Source of the DNA: Phoma sp. XZ068 | Lineage: Eukaryota; Ascomycota; Dothideomycetes; Pleosporales; Didymellaceae | Direction: 5' to 3' | Assembly (NCBI GenBank): GCA_004835665.1 | Contig: RBKR01000026.1 | Location: 186,001 to 250,000, forward strand | Length of the DNA: 64,000 nt | Shown: positions 30,409-42,141 of the stretch, piece by piece | Layout of the letters: every line of letters begins with the position of its first letter | Position numbering within the stretch: position 1 is the stretch's first letter | Notes under the pieces: model-generated | What the model saw: the letters and a program-made list of their open reading frames with translations, nothing else | What the model was told of the DNA's origin: nothing | Databases searched by the model: none | Program-made: the position numbers and the translations under genes

Positions 30409-31479
30409 CTATGGCGATGATTGATCTGAGGTTTCTGCGGATAAGAGATCCCATTCTGTGTGCAAGCTGTTTGATGCGATGTCTTCGGTCACAGTCGACC
30501 AGTCGAACGGGCTGGACGAATCGGTCGGCAAGTGGATTGGCAGGCTGTTGTAAGCGTAGTCCGAGGTGTCTGACTGAAGGTCTGATACGTTGACATGCCA
30601 AACCGACAGGGGTGGTGATGATCTATCGAGTGGTGACGATGACAGCGGCGACGCAATGTTGTCGGGTTTGAAGTTTGTAAGGGCAATTATATCAGCCTCG
30701 AGGTCACTTGAAATTTGCTGGGTGGAGTCAAGCACTTGTTCCTCTATCATATCTCCAACGGTGTTGAAGATAGTGTCCGGAGTAAGCGCATCTTCAACAT
30801 CTGACACGGCAGTAACAGAGCTCATCCTTTCGAGGCTGCCTCGTCCAATGTCAACTTGCTCGTCTCCGGACTGTTCCATTTTACCCTGCTCAGAAACTTG
30901 GTGCTCGTGTTCTTGGTGCTGAAAAGCGCTCTGCTTAGGTCGTTGTTGTAATGGTCCACATTGCTCCGCCTCATGTTGGAGACAATCTGTTGCCTTGGCC
31001 ACCGCATCCGCTTTCTTATACTCTCGTATCTGCGCCGCTGTCATGTTCTTGTAGAAACCGTAAGGCCTGGAATTCTTCACACCCGGAGGCCGGCCTCGTC
31101 CCCGACCACTGCTGGCTCGCTCCTTTGGCTTCTTTCCTTTTGAAAAGCGAGTTGAGTTGGTTGGAGGAATCGGCACGCGTCTTGTGCCCGTGGGAATAGC
31201 TGATTGAAGGTGCCTGAGTAGTGTAGGACATGCTTTGGTGTACGCACGGCTTGACTCCAATAGGTGGAGTGCATCTTGTTTGGAGAAGGCCATCTGTTCA
31301 GATGCGGCCTTGTCGCTGTACTCGATGGTAGCAGCAAATAGGCCGGGCCAGAGCGAAACATTGGGACACCATGATGGCGTGGCTGGTTCGAAGCTGACGT
31401 TTGGGCGGAAATTGTCGCTGCCATAACCCGAATCATGATCACTGTCGCTGCGCGGTGGGCTAGTATGTGCATTGTCCAT
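30409..31479 (-). CDS. AT-hook-like disordered protein (possibly 5' half of a larger gene)
   Basis: 356 residues from ATG 31479 to TAG 30409. It is Ser/Asp/Pro-rich and mostly disordered. A basic segment KERASSGRGRGRPPGVKNSR (about residues 118-137) contains an AT-hook-like GRGRPPG core, suggesting DNA or chromatin contact. A Gln/Glu/His-rich stretch and an acidic Ser-rich C-terminus follow. There is no recognised family. The stop is a lone TAG, and the frame stays open without it through the RING-like protein downstream. Only 33 nt separate this stop codon from the next ATG, too little for an independent promoter. Confidence 0.55.
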   Translation of the reverse strand: MDNAHTSPPRSDSDHDSGYGSDNFRPNVSFEPATPSWCPNVSLWPGLFAATIEYSDKAASEQMAFSKQDALHLLESSRAYTKACPTLLRHLQSAIPTGTRRVPIPPTNSTRFSKGKKPKERASSGRGRGRPPGVKNSRPYGFYKNMTAAQIREYKKADAVAKATDCLQHEAEQCGPLQQRPKQSAFQHQEHEHQVSEQGKMEQSGDEQVDIGRGSLERMSSVTAVSDVEDALTPDTIFNTVGDMIEEQVLDSTQQISSDLEADIIALTNFKPDNIASPLSSSPLDRSSPPLSVWHVNVSDLQSDTSDYAYNSLPIHLPTDSSSPFDWSTVTEDIASNSLHTEWDLLSAETSDQSSP

Positions 31480-31900
31480 GAATAGTGAAACGATGGTAGA
31501 TCCTGGTTAATGATTGATTGAAACGTGATAGAACGATAGAGTAGTGGATGATAGCGATGAGAGATGGTGAACGGAGGATGGGATTGACCGAAAGGGATAT
31601 TTTGCTGCTGAAAGAACGCTAGATTGGACGTCATGCGTTGTTTCCATTTCCAAGCGTTGCCGGTGTTGGCAAGTCCGTTAGTACAAGGAAGGAAGGAAGA
31701 GGACTTGCATCTGGCAAGTACATAAAACACGAGCCTGCATGTCACACTTGCAAATTTTAGAGGCATAGAAAGAGGCGAGGTATGCAAACCATGGTGCTTC
31801 TCGATAATCTCACTAGTGACTAAACAAACGCAACCCGCCATTCTCGGTCGCTCACACAGCATCATTTGTCCCAATCAAGAAAGGTAGATTTCCTTTCTAT
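31480..31900. other. Promoter of AT-hook-like gene
   Basis: No gene seen. Contains 5' flank of the upstream minus-strand gene and 3' flank of the DUF4360 gene. Confidence 0.5.
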
Positions 31901-32628
31901 CTACTGGGTGCACTTCTTCCACTGCACGTAGACGACCTGCTTGAACTTGAGGTCGGTTGAATCGGTAGTGAGCAGACCGCTGGCCTTGGAGTTTGTGCTT
32001 GTCAGGCGGACTTGAGAGTTGATGTTCAGCAGGTTACCCTTGCTGCCGCAAGGCGACATCACAACAGACGTGCTGTCTGCCTCGTCGTGCTTGAGGTAGT
32101 CGCCGGTCACCGGGCCTTGGAAAGTGTACTCAGTGCTGGTCTACATTGCGTCAGCGGAGTCATTAAGATTTGAGGAGAGCTGCTGCAGACCTGAGGTGCC
32201 AGTCCTGCGAAGTAGTAGGTTGACTTCAGTGTACCGGTCACGCCCTTCTCAATGTTTGCATAGCCACGGTAGTCGGCACTCAGAATGGAGTACTGGAAGC
32301 CACCTGGGTACTCGAGCTCAAGCGTGAGTTGACAGTTCTTGCGCTGTTCAGCGATGGCAACGCTGGGTCCGATGGAAGCGACGTAAGAATCATAGATCAG
32401 GGTAACGACACTTTTGTCGTCCGAAATAATCGTGCTAACGGTACCCTGGGGGCATCCAGTTCCACCGGTGCCGACTTTTAGGATTTTCACCTGGACTAGT
32501 CAATGACTGTGGATGTGTTCAAACGTTCGACTTCATAGTACCTGGCCTGGGTCAGGAGCATCGCCTGAAATTTGAGGGAGTGCTGGTGCCGCAGCAACGA
32601 GGGGAACGAGAGCAAGTAGCCACTTCAT
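31901..32628 (-). CDS. Secreted DUF4360-like protein
   Basis: Three exons (32628-32542, 32490-32191 and 32140-31901) code for 208 residues. Residues 1-15 are a signal peptide (MKWLLALVPLVAAAP). The mature part has the layout of the DUF4360 family: GTGGTGCPQGTVS near the start, ASIGP, a paired Cys in RKNCQLTLELEYPGGFQYS, and a final VQWKKC. The family is secreted, of unknown function, and expanded in plant-associated and saprophytic ascomycetes. Both introns (50-51 nt) lie in phase 0. A TATA element sits ~100 nt upstream (separate entry). Confidence 0.85.
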
Positions 32629-32728
32629 GGTGATGATATTGTTGGGTATTGATTTAAGATCTTGGATGGGCTGAGCGAATATGACCGAGTTTGGTAAGAT
32701 GATGGCTGATCATCCGGGGAATCTGGGA

Positions 32729-32738
32729 CATTTTATAT
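32729..32738 (-). promoter_or_regulatory. TATA box of the DUF4360 gene
   Basis: Minus-strand TATATAAAAT lies about 100 nt upstream of the ATG at 32628, a usual position for a fungal core promoter. Confidence 0.5.
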
Positions 32739-33774
32739 ACTGCTGCAGAGGCTGGACACGACCACAACCGTTCCAGCTGAGCCGAACCACGATACTGCAT
32801 CCGCGGTTACGGAGGAGAGCCAAGCATCAGCAATATCGAAAGCTCATGGTCCGACGGTCCGCTTGCAGACTACAGTCCAGAGCCACCTGAAGCTCGGTGG
32901 CGTTCTCGTATAGACACCCAGGGCAGATGCATCTGTCTCTGCATGGTCATGAGGCACTAGACTAAACGTGCCGCGATGCTCTAGGGTACACAAGAATCCA
33001 GCTTCGGTGGACACAGCGACCCGAGGTAGGCTGCTAGCTAGAACAGAACATGTAGCGCTAGCCCATGTAGTTGTCTAAGATAGACCACTGCCTAGTCTGT
33101 CTTGAAATCTACCCTGGTAGTGTCAAGTATGATCTCCATCCCTTACCTGGATGGCGGAGAATGTAACCAACCGGGTTGGCTTCCTCACCATGTATGTTCC
33201 TGAGAGTGTGCTGAGATAGCAGATGCTCATTATAGGCCTTCTATTTACGTTCGATGCAATACAACAGCTGCATATAACTTTCGACTTTCAGGGCAAACTT
33301 TAACGGTATTACTTGCAGTACGCGCACAGGGCTGGAAGAATGGACACATATTGGAGCTGAGCAGATGTGTTCATAGTCTTTCGGTACCGAGCTCCTTCGA
33401 GATGAATAGTCTAGATGCTGGTCAATAGCAACTTGTAACGAGTGGAGCGTACCCAGTGCAACGGTGGAGCTAATCGGTCAACCTCGAGCGCGATGCAGAC
33501 ATATCATGCCATTGACCAGTAGCGTGAGATCTGTATTCTTCCCGTATATACAGAAACGACAGGAGGTGAAGTTGATGTACAAGGCTGACCCATGTCGTAG
33601 ATCCTGGTAGGGCATGCAGACATCGACGGGTATATTAACCGCAAATTAATGCTTGTCACTCTAGAGCATCCAGACGGATTACTTGGCAAAGGTCCAGCCG
33701 CACGGAAAATATGTGCTCAAGTTGAGAGGTTGACAAAAATACTCCGTTCGTCCTGATCGTGCGGTGTTCGAACC

Positions 33775-34531
33775 TTGTCGGCAAGCCTTGCGTTTCAGGC
33801 AGGTGTATATTCAGATGAACGTGATCGAGTCCAGGCCCAATCCCAGCTGCTCAAAGCGGAGAGCACATTCACCCGGCGTCAAAATTCAGCGAAGGAGATT
33901 GATAGTTCATTACACATGTTGTGTAAGAGAAATGAACGTTTACAAGGTGAAGCGAGCCGCGAGTGTAGCATTGAGCTGGAGTCGAGCGACCAGCCGTTAT
34001 CATGCGACTATGAGAATCGAATAACACTGGAGGAGAGAAGATGTAGAATACGATGTTCGTAGTACAAGACTTCGCCCTGCAGAGCTGATGTTACTGAGCA
34101 ACAAGTCAGCTGCAGACAAAGGCCAATTATTGAGCGAACTGCAACTTGGTCATACACAGTGCCCAAGATCGTGAAGCTCGCATCCAGAATACGAGGAGTT
34201 GCTGACCGACTGCAGCTTCTGCCAAAAGAATGTCACGGTCCGGGATTGTAGCGGCGTGTGCGTCTTCTTCCAGCGCCTGCCTAACAAGGAGGGTGCCGCG
34301 ACTGGCGCTTCGAAGGACATCTTGCAGCATCATGTTGGACGGGAGGTGATTCATCGCGCAGCCAGCGCAGCGGACTCACATGCAGTTACGACGATGGAGT
34401 CGCGAAGTGGCATCGACGAGTTGAGGTGTTCAGAGGGTGTGCTATGCCCCGCAGTGGCCAACGCGGAGCGTTTACCCTGCCATCCTCACATAAATGCACT
34501 TGACGCTGCTCTTTCAAATACCCTCGGATAG
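33775..34531 (+). pseudogene. Possible decayed gene, coiled-coil-like
   Basis: The plus strand reads as charged, protein-like sequence with Glu/Arg/Gln-rich, coiled-coil-like content from 33775 to about 34020. It then shifts frame and continues as RLRPAELMLLSNKSAADKGQ to a TGA at about 34168. The same frame carries on beyond it to 34531, including CSFCQKN. One frameshift and one in-frame stop interrupt it, there is no proper ATG, and no intron rescues it convincingly. The family is not recognised; it may be chance. Confidence 0.25.
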
Positions 34532-35295
34532 AGTGATTTTATGATTGTTTTTTGTTGCTGAGGGCACAAACTGGTACGAGATCACTTGCCAGCGTGCTGA
34601 GTGAGAATTGCAAGATTCGGTAGAACTGCTACGAGGCCTCTAGTATATTCCAGTTGTGACAATGTTAGGCTTGGGACTGTCTGGCAAAACAAAAGTATTA
34701 TTTGTGCTTGGAGATATTACAATTTTAGCACTGGCACACCAAGGTATGAGGAGCATTATCCGGTTCCAACACACTCTTTATTCGAGACCACCTCGAGTAG
34801 CTCAACTAGGCCTGAGTATACATGGACCCACTCTCATCTGCGTTCTACCCAAGGTAGATGTACTGACGGCTGACTGAAAAGTCGCACCTGCCTAGTCGAG
34901 AAGGTGCACCTCTGCCGCCAGTTAGATTTGCAGTACCCCGCGGCGGTGCAGAGATCGCAGACTCTTCACCACCATGTAGTGTGCACGACGTCCAACGACA
35001 ATTCCATCAGCAGCATTGGCGACGATGGAGAAAGAAGACGATGCAGAACAAGGACCGACTACCCATGCGCCACAAGACAGCACTTGTCGTGTGCTCGTCC
35101 GCAGACGTTCCAGCCTAGCCGGCGCTACGCGATTTGTCAGATAACGATGGCATCATCGAACCCTCGTGGGGCAAACTGTCACGCCCCATAAAAACAATCC
35201 GATTCAGTCATTGTCGCGCCCAAATTATTACCGAGCGACTCGTCGGCAATCTGAAGCTCCACACATACATTCTACCTCTCCTCCTCTGCCTCTTT

Positions 35296-35990
35296 ATGTC
35301 CTTTCTCACGAAGTTCTTTCGCCCGTTCACCAGCATGTCCTCCGCACCCGCACAACCGATGAACGTGCCCGAGGGCGCAAAGGCCGCGACCGTTGCCGCG
35401 GGCTGCTTTTGGGGCGTTGAGCACATGTTCAGGCGCGAATTTGGCAACAAGGGGCTGTACGATGCGCGGGTGGGATATATTGGCGGCGACACAGAGAACC
35501 CGGGATACCGCGCTGTGTGCAGTGGAAGGACAGGACGTAAGTCGCAAACCCGTAAACCCTCCCATCGTGCGCCGCGCTGTGCCGCGCTACGATTGCCAAC
35601 GCGAATATTTGGTGGAAAGAACATCTACTAACTTGACTAGACGCCGAAGCCCTCCAGGTCGTCTACGATCCTACCAAGATCACATACTCGTCGCTACTCG
35701 AATTCTTCTATAAGATGCACGACCCCACGACTGAGAACCGCCAGGGCCCGGATGTCGGCACACAGTACCGCAGCGCGATTTTCTACCACGATGCTGAACA
35801 GGAGAAGGTTGCGAAGGAGATTACCAAGAACGTCAACGCACAGTGGTGGAAGGGCGGCGTCACCACAGAAGTTCTGCCTGCGGGCCACTGGTGGGATGCC
35901 GAAGCGTACCACCAGAAGTACCTTGATGTGAACCCGGGCGGATACGAATGTCCGAGTCACTTCCTGAGGAGCTTCCCGCCGCTGTCGTGA
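35296..35990 (+). CDS. Peptide methionine-S-sulfoxide reductase MsrA
   Basis: Two exons (35296-35536 and 35641-35990) give 196 residues. The active-site motif GCFWG has its nucleophilic Cys at residue 37, followed by the family stretches VGYIGG, YDPTKITYSSLLEFFYKMHDPT and TQYRSAIFY. The C-terminal GGYECPSHF supplies a candidate resolving Cys. The enzyme reduces methionine-S-sulfoxide in proteins and free methionine. The first 13 residues (MSFLTKFFRPFTS) are basic and amphipathic, like a mitochondrial presequence. Met14 could start a cytosolic form, as expected for a dual-localised enzyme. The single intron is 104 nt. Confidence 0.93.
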
Positions 35991-36341
35991 GCGATGGCAG
36001 AAGCTATGGGTGTGAGGGTGATAGACATTAAGTGTGCAATGGGCGCATGAACATGTTACGGGGACGAAGATTGGAAGCACGCTAGACATTATTGCTTATC
36101 AGCATGAACATGTTATTTCACTTGATACCTGTCTTGCTTGTTCCCTCGTGTGTATGCTTGCTCATGATTCTACCGCACGAACGAAAGAGCTCCGTTAAGT
36201 GTGACATACATCAGTACGAACACAGCCCACGTCACACCGCTAAAAAGAGCAAGAAGCAGTACATCTCTCATTCAATTCGCTACCACTACCCCATCCAACC
36301 ACCCAACCATCCATCACCCTCTAAATTAATTCCATCCCCAC
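35991..36341. other. Convergent 3' flanks of MsrA and GFA gene
   Basis: Untranslated flank. Nothing else seen. Confidence 0.6.
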
Positions 36342-36944
36342 CTACGAGGGCGGCATCTCCGCAAAGCTAGTCGCAACTTCCTTCTCCCACGGCAAGCGCA
36401 CCTTGGTATAAATCTGCGCGGCAGGCTTGAAGTTCTTGATGCCCTCGTCCAACAGCCCCGTGCGGAGGACAATGCTGTCTGGGCCCATGGCCTCCTGCGC
36501 GTGGTACACGTGCGAGGTGCAGTTCTTGCAGTAGTAGCAGTGGACGCCCTTGCCTTGGGTGTGTTAGTGATATATGTCATGAGTGATATATGTCGGGGAT
36601 TGGGTAGGGGTGTTGAGGGTTGTATGGTGGATAAGGGACATACCAGAGTCGCCCTTGTAAGTGTACTTTCCGAGGTCGTTTCCGCCCTTTGTGATGTTCA
36701 GGTTCTTGGTGGGGATGATCTGGTTGAGGGTGTAGGTGGAGCCGGAGAGCTGCTTGCAGGTATCGCAGTGGCTACTCATGTCAATTCCACTCCAACAGTC
36801 TGATACCGTGCTACAAATAATCTCATAGCGAGGTCTTCACGACAGCAAGGAGACGTACCACAGAATATGAGCCTGCTGGTCCTGCTCCAACTTGGCAGTC
36901 CACTCAGTGTTGCCGCAGTGGCAGTGTCCCTTGAACTCGGTCAT
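36342..36944 (-). CDS. GFA/CENP-V domain protein
   Basis: Three exons (36944-36859, 36771-36644 and 36553-36342) give 141 residues. The whole protein is one GFA (glutathione-dependent formaldehyde-activating, also called CENP-V) domain. Zinc ligands are visible as GHCHCG (residues 6-11), CHCDTCK after the first splice, and HCYYCKNC. The first intron (87 nt) interrupts the Cys codon of CHCDTC, and correct splicing restores it. Many fungal members have no known substrate, so a detoxification role is only a family-based guess. Confidence 0.88.
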
Positions 36945-37890
36945 TTCGATTCGATTCGGTACTGTTTTTACTGTTCTGATTGGATGTATGGAGGAGTCTA
37001 CAGACCAGCAAGGTCCTCAGCAGCAGGCGAAGTACTTATACCGCCGTCTTCTCTCCTGAATACACCGCTGCCGTCAAGTGCGGTCCCTTTCTCCATACTT
37101 CCCGCCCGATGCAGCATCGCGTCGACCACTGATTCCAAATGGCGCCGCCTCCCGCAGCTACCCCTCGAACCGCCCTGCGTGCGATTTGCTGGCTGCTCGC
37201 AGTGAGACGCTTTGGGTATGACGTTGTCCCTGCGGAGTCGCTGCGAGGGCGATTCCAAATCTCGGGTGCGGTAAGATATAAGCGATTGCACTCCTCGATT
37301 GGTACTTTTCCGCGGCGATGAGGCTAGAACACGTCATATCCGTCACGCTCTGGAATCATACATTCCAATTGACGCCTCATATCTGCAAATAGCAGTGCAA
37401 TTGCTCTCTGGAGCTGTTGCGCTTGCTGTGAAGCTGAGCTGAGGGGTCTGGGAGCTTGGGCCAGGGCGGGGCATTTGGGATGCAATTGTGGGGCAGCGAG
37501 CTTGAGCTTCTGCGGATCCGATCGTCGCGAGTAGGGCGCGGGTTATCGCCGAGCGACCGGCTGGAGCATCCTCTGCAATCGGGTTCCGATATGCGATACG
37601 GCTCGAACTGCTGTTTGCGGGAAGGCGTGTCGTGTGTTTACGGAACTGTTTGGAGAGTGGGATGACGAGGCTGGGTATCGCGCGCTCTTGATTCCTATCT
37701 GCAGTCCTTGACAGGAAGAGTGAGGCTGTAGTAAACTCGATATCAAGTCACCATGTCCCAATTTCTTTTGTTTTGGACCGAAATAGTATAGTCTGGCATA
37801 ATGGTCATTGTTACTACACAGTAAGGCAAACGACTGGCGATCTTGGGTATTCGGCAATTATAATTGTTATTCAAACAACACTCATACATC
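36945..37890. other. GFA promoter and amidase 3' flank
   Basis: No gene supported. The frames present are short and inconsistent. Confidence 0.5.
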
Positions 37891-39712
37891 TCAGTCGACT
37901 TCTAGCAGCTCATACCGGCCGCCGTGTTTATCCAGAGCATCTTCACACCTCTCCATGACAGCTAGAACCTTTTCCTCTTGCAATCTTCGCCCTACGACTT
38001 GAATTCCAACGGGCAACCCGGCCATTTTAGTGGCGTCGTAGTGCTTGTATGCGCCCTGCGCAATACCATTCAGCTTCTTGAGGTTGAAGGATGCTGGTAG
38101 AGCGTCCTTGACGGGGTCGACGTGTGTGACAGGGATGACACCGGCGGAGTAGTCGAGCTGATTGACGTTAGTCTGTGACGTGAGGGGTGGTATAGAGTAG
38201 GAGTACATACCAGATTGAACAAGAACGTGTATCCACACGAGCTGACAGCATCATGCATTCCTCCATGTGGCACAGCAGGCGTCGCATTTGGCGGCACAAG
38301 CATGACATCCATGTCCTCCCCATTCCTCGCCTGCTCGTTCCACCAGTCGTAAAAGTTTGCTTTATATGCTTCTCGCTTGCCAGCGAGCTGCCAGTACTCG
38401 TATGCGGATTTGGGGTGCCAATCCTTGATCAGACCTGCCCAGATTTCGTCCCGACGAACATACTTGACCCACCAATAATGTAGCTTCTTTACGAATCGTG
38501 GGAGACGCATGTACTTTACCATGACGGCAGCACCAAGGTCGTTCCACTCACCCGAGCGGAAGAATGACATGAATGTCTGTCCACCGTCGGAGAGAAGGAG
38601 GTGCGAGGCGAGTTTCAGGGCTTCATAAGGCGACGGGGGTACAATGTCGAACACATCATGGCCTTCTGCGCGCAGGGCGTCGGCAACGAGGGAGAGCGCA
38701 CGCGCGCAGGCAGGACTAGGGTCAACGACACCATCGGTGCGGAAGACGCCTACTCGCAACACCTTCTTGTCTTTGTACTCGTCTTCGATGGACTGGCGCC
38801 AGGCGAGTGGGTGCACGGTGTAGTCGAATTCCCAGGGCTTGCACTGGATCAAGGAGCGAGAGAAGTATGTGAGGTCGTTGAGCGTGCGTGCCATTGGGCT
38901 GAAGACGGAGGGAATGGCTTCCTGGCCCGGCATTGCGGTGTTCATGCCCATCTTTGGCCAGCGCCCTGTGCTGCAGCGGAGAGAGTAGCAGCCGCTAAAG
39001 TGGGCGGGTACGCGGACTGAGCCCGCGACGTCGCTGCCGATGCCAATGCGACTCCCTCCAAATGCAAGCAGAGCTGACTCGCCGCCGGTAGAGCCACCGG
39101 GCGAGTAGGCGGTGTTGTGTGGGTTCTTGCTTTGGCCCCAGACGTCGTTGGTCGATTCGAAGGAGAGAAGGGTGGTGGGCAGGTTTGTCTTGACAAAGGG
39201 GACTGCACCGGCGTCCTTGAGGAGGCGCACCATAGGCCCGTCCTCAGCACATGGTTTCCCGGTGTGGGTGGAGAAGCCAACGCTGAGATCGAAGCCCTTG
39301 ACCTGCACCGTGTCTTTGAGCGAGACGGGAATGCCGGCCAGCGGGCCCTTCAGGTTGCACTCGTTGGCTAACCATGCTTCGGCCTCAGGGAAGAGGATCT
39401 CGGTTGCGCAGTTGGTCTTCTCTTGGGCTTTCACCGTGACCTTGCCGTAGGTGCGGAGGATATCGATGGGGTTTGTGACGTTCTTCTGCACATCTTGGAC
39501 AAGTTCTTGGATGGGCTTGCCGAGGATCGTGCGCTCTTGGGGCGTCAGCGGGTAGCTGTAGGTTGCTGGGAGGTTTGCGATCTTGGTGGCGCGCTCGTGC
39601 TGCTTGCGCTGGCTGTGTTGTGTCAGCGAGGGGAGCTATGAAGATGTGGGGAGAGCTTGAGCTCGGACACCTACCAGTCGGCCTTGTGCTGTCTGTACTC
39701 CAAGAGACCCAT
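37891..39712 (-). CDS. Amidase signature enzyme (acetamidase / FAAH-like)
   Basis: Three exons (39712-39675, 39612-38211 and 38157-37891) code for 568 residues. The Ser-cisSer-Lys triad of the amidase signature family is visible: Lys in GIPVSLKD (about residue 112), the Ser of YSPGGSTGGES, and the nucleophile in GSDVAGSVR (about residue 211). The N-terminus (MGLLEYRQHKAD) and overall layout match fungal general amidases related to acetamidase AmdS, which release ammonia from short-chain or aromatic amides. No signal peptide, so probably cytosolic. The C-terminal exon contains GLPVGIQVVGRRLQEE, the usual amidase ending. Confidence 0.92.
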
Positions 39713-40973
39713 TTTGCCGATCTTGGGGAAAGAATGGAGGGAGGAAGGGTTGAAGAACCAAAAAACCCTCAAGAAATCCCCAAAGGGCGTCTCGTGACAC
39801 CTTTCGTCGGCATTGCTGTGAGATGGTTATCTCTCCAGCTTCGGCATGGAGCGGCTGTACCTGCCTTAACCGCGTCTAGAGCGTGCCGCGTCCCGCAAAG
39901 GTGGGGAGACGCGAGCCTCCGACCCAACACTCCATCAACGGTCTGTCGACATTCCGAGGCTTTGTAGTTCTGTCACTCCGACGCGTCCCATCGTGTCGGC
40001 GACGTCGTAGATGAAGTCTGGAGGGTTTGACCGGTGACGTCAGCGCAACTTACATCTCAGGAGGAAAGCACGCGACGCGTCAAACATCAACAGGACCTGC
40101 ACCACGACTTGAGACCTGCGCCTCGTCTGTACAAGGTCAAACAGCCTCACTGTGCTCCTCCAGCTGCCTTCATCAGCCAATGCGCATGTATCTCGACTCT
40201 TGCACATTATGAGCATGCACCACCAAACCGCATCGAGACTCATGCTTCTGCAGCAGCGCCGACATCACTCCACAGATCGCTGCTCTGGAGATTGAGCTCA
40301 TGCTCTGATGCCTCTGATTGAGCCTCAACAGATCTAAGCATAGCTCCCGCGCGCGAGGCTGGTCGGGGAGCAGAGGTGGGACCGGGGAAGCAGAGCGACA
40401 GGCCCGACAGCTCCTCTCATCCATTCATTTTCGAAGCGAGCAAGTCCTCCTCTTCATCCAGGCACCACAGTCAAGGCTTGCTTGTGACTGGCTGCTGCCG
40501 AACAGACGTTCGCTATAACTGATGTTGTTATGTTGTAGCCGCCGCCCTGCGTCAAAGCGGCAGCTCGGACATTTTCTGATGCACCGCGCTTCGAGCTCTC
40601 ATTGGTACCACCAGCGACTACTCAAGATGCCCTGAAACAACAGAGGTCCAGACTGCCAATGCGCAAGAATAGCAACACCAACATGGTGACTCTGAATAAT
40701 TTTGTGAAATGTCTTGTTGAGCGTGAGTTGGTATATAAGACAGCTGTCTTTCGATGGTAAGAGAGGCATCAAACACATCATCAGCCAGCTCATCACTTCA
40801 GTTCCTTTCCTCTTTTCTTTCCGGTTTTCCTTGTTTCCTAGGTCAAATCTCCTTCTTTCCATTCAACCAACCTTGACAAAAGCGTTGATCGCATCAATCT
40901 TTCACACCAAAATCGACTCTTCAGTCTTCACGACATCTTTCAGCACTCTCTTTCCAAATCACCAACCGCAACC
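39713..40973. other. Divergent promoter region (amidase / MARVEL)
   Basis: No gene supported. Contains a strong TATA element for the MARVEL gene (separate entry) and a pyrimidine-rich 5' leader just before its ATG. Confidence 0.55.
40732..40739 (+). promoter_or_regulatory. TATA box of the MARVEL gene
   Basis: TATATAAG lies 235-242 nt before the ATG, followed by a long CT-rich leader. This is consistent with a TATA-driven, regulated or highly expressed gene. Confidence 0.55.
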
Positions 40974-41676
40974 ATGTCTGTCCCTAGCTACGGTGCCATG
41001 CCTTTGAGCAAGATGTTCCTCCTCGTCCGCATCCTCCAAGCCATCGCCATGGTCATTGTTATCGGCATTTGCAGCAACTTTGTGCAAATGATCGTTGTCA
41101 CTGGCGCCGAGCCGCCCAAGGAATTTGTCGGCACGCTCAGCGTGGTATGCATCTCTCTTTCAACTTCCAACCGCCCGTCGCTAACACTCTTAGACTTGCA
41201 TCGCCACCCTCTACATTATGGTCAGCGTTGGCTACTACTGGTCCTTCGCCAACCTTGGTCTCCTCGTCATGGCCGGCATCGACTCACTCCTCCTCATCGC
41301 CTTCATCGTCTGCGCTGTCACCCTCGGCAAGCCCATGAGCTACCTGAACTGCTACGTCATTGGCAAGGCTTCGTATGAAGTCGATGCAGCAAATGCTTAT
41401 GCGTTCGTAACTGCTGCATCGCAGAACCTGAACAAGAACGGCAGCGGCTTGGACATCACCCACTGGGCGGGTGCGACGAAGGGCAACTGCTTCCAGGCCA
41501 AGACTGTGTGGGGTCTGAGTGTAGCTCTCTGGTAAGTCAAAATACTCCCTTGTCAGATGAAGCAACTGCTAACAATGCCCAGCATTCTCTTTACTACTTC
41601 CTGCGCCCTTCTGCCTACCCTCTGGTACAAGAACAAGAAGGCCACCCCTGCGCCCAAGAACTTCGAGGAGGCTTAA
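40974..41676 (+). CDS. MARVEL-domain four-pass membrane protein
   Basis: Three exons (40974-41144, 41194-41531 and 41583-41676) give 200 residues. Four hydrophobic segments (about 14-38, 60-80, 84-106 and 161-185) match the M-shaped MARVEL topology. A Cys in the loop after segment 3 and a short Lys-rich cytosolic tail are seen. MARVEL proteins organise membrane domains such as eisosomes in fungi. Similar small fungal members are often of unknown function. The last intron interrupts the fourth segment. Confidence 0.85.
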
Positions 41677-42141
41677 GCCTGCCACTGTCGCATCTATGTG
41701 GCATTCAGAGCGACCACGGCGCTGTCAGCGAGGCAGACTTGCTTGGAATGGATTTCTATCAGTGGATCCTTTCAAAACACAAAATATTGCATTGCGCGGC
41801 GTTAGGGGTGAGTTTACTACTGTCGCTACCGATTTGTTCTTGTCCCTTGGATGAGTTGCAGATATTGCAGGTCGATAATCTTAATGAATCGGAATATTTG
41901 AAGACCAAAAGTGCTTATCTCTTTCTCTTTCGTCTCGTCATCTTACCCTTTGAATCACCTCGACGACGGGTTTAACAGGGTAAGACACTAATGATGTCTT
42001 CCACTCTCTACACACATTGATCACCCTTTGATGCAGTAAACTGTAACCCTAGAGTTCCACTCTTGATAAATTATTCTTGATCTAAGTAGAGACATAACTT
42101 CATTGACTCTATCACACTCATCACCACAATACCTCCTTCCC
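41677..42141. other. 3' flanks of MARVEL and GH3 genes
   Basis: Convergent untranslated sequence. Nothing else seen. Confidence 0.6.

Larger units (their letters stand above)
32629..35295. other. 2.7-kb interval, possible gene remnant inside
   Basis: Apart from the DUF4360 promoter and a possible decayed coding stretch at 33.77-34.53 kb (separate entry), I see no gene, RNA or repeat here. Confidence 0.45.
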
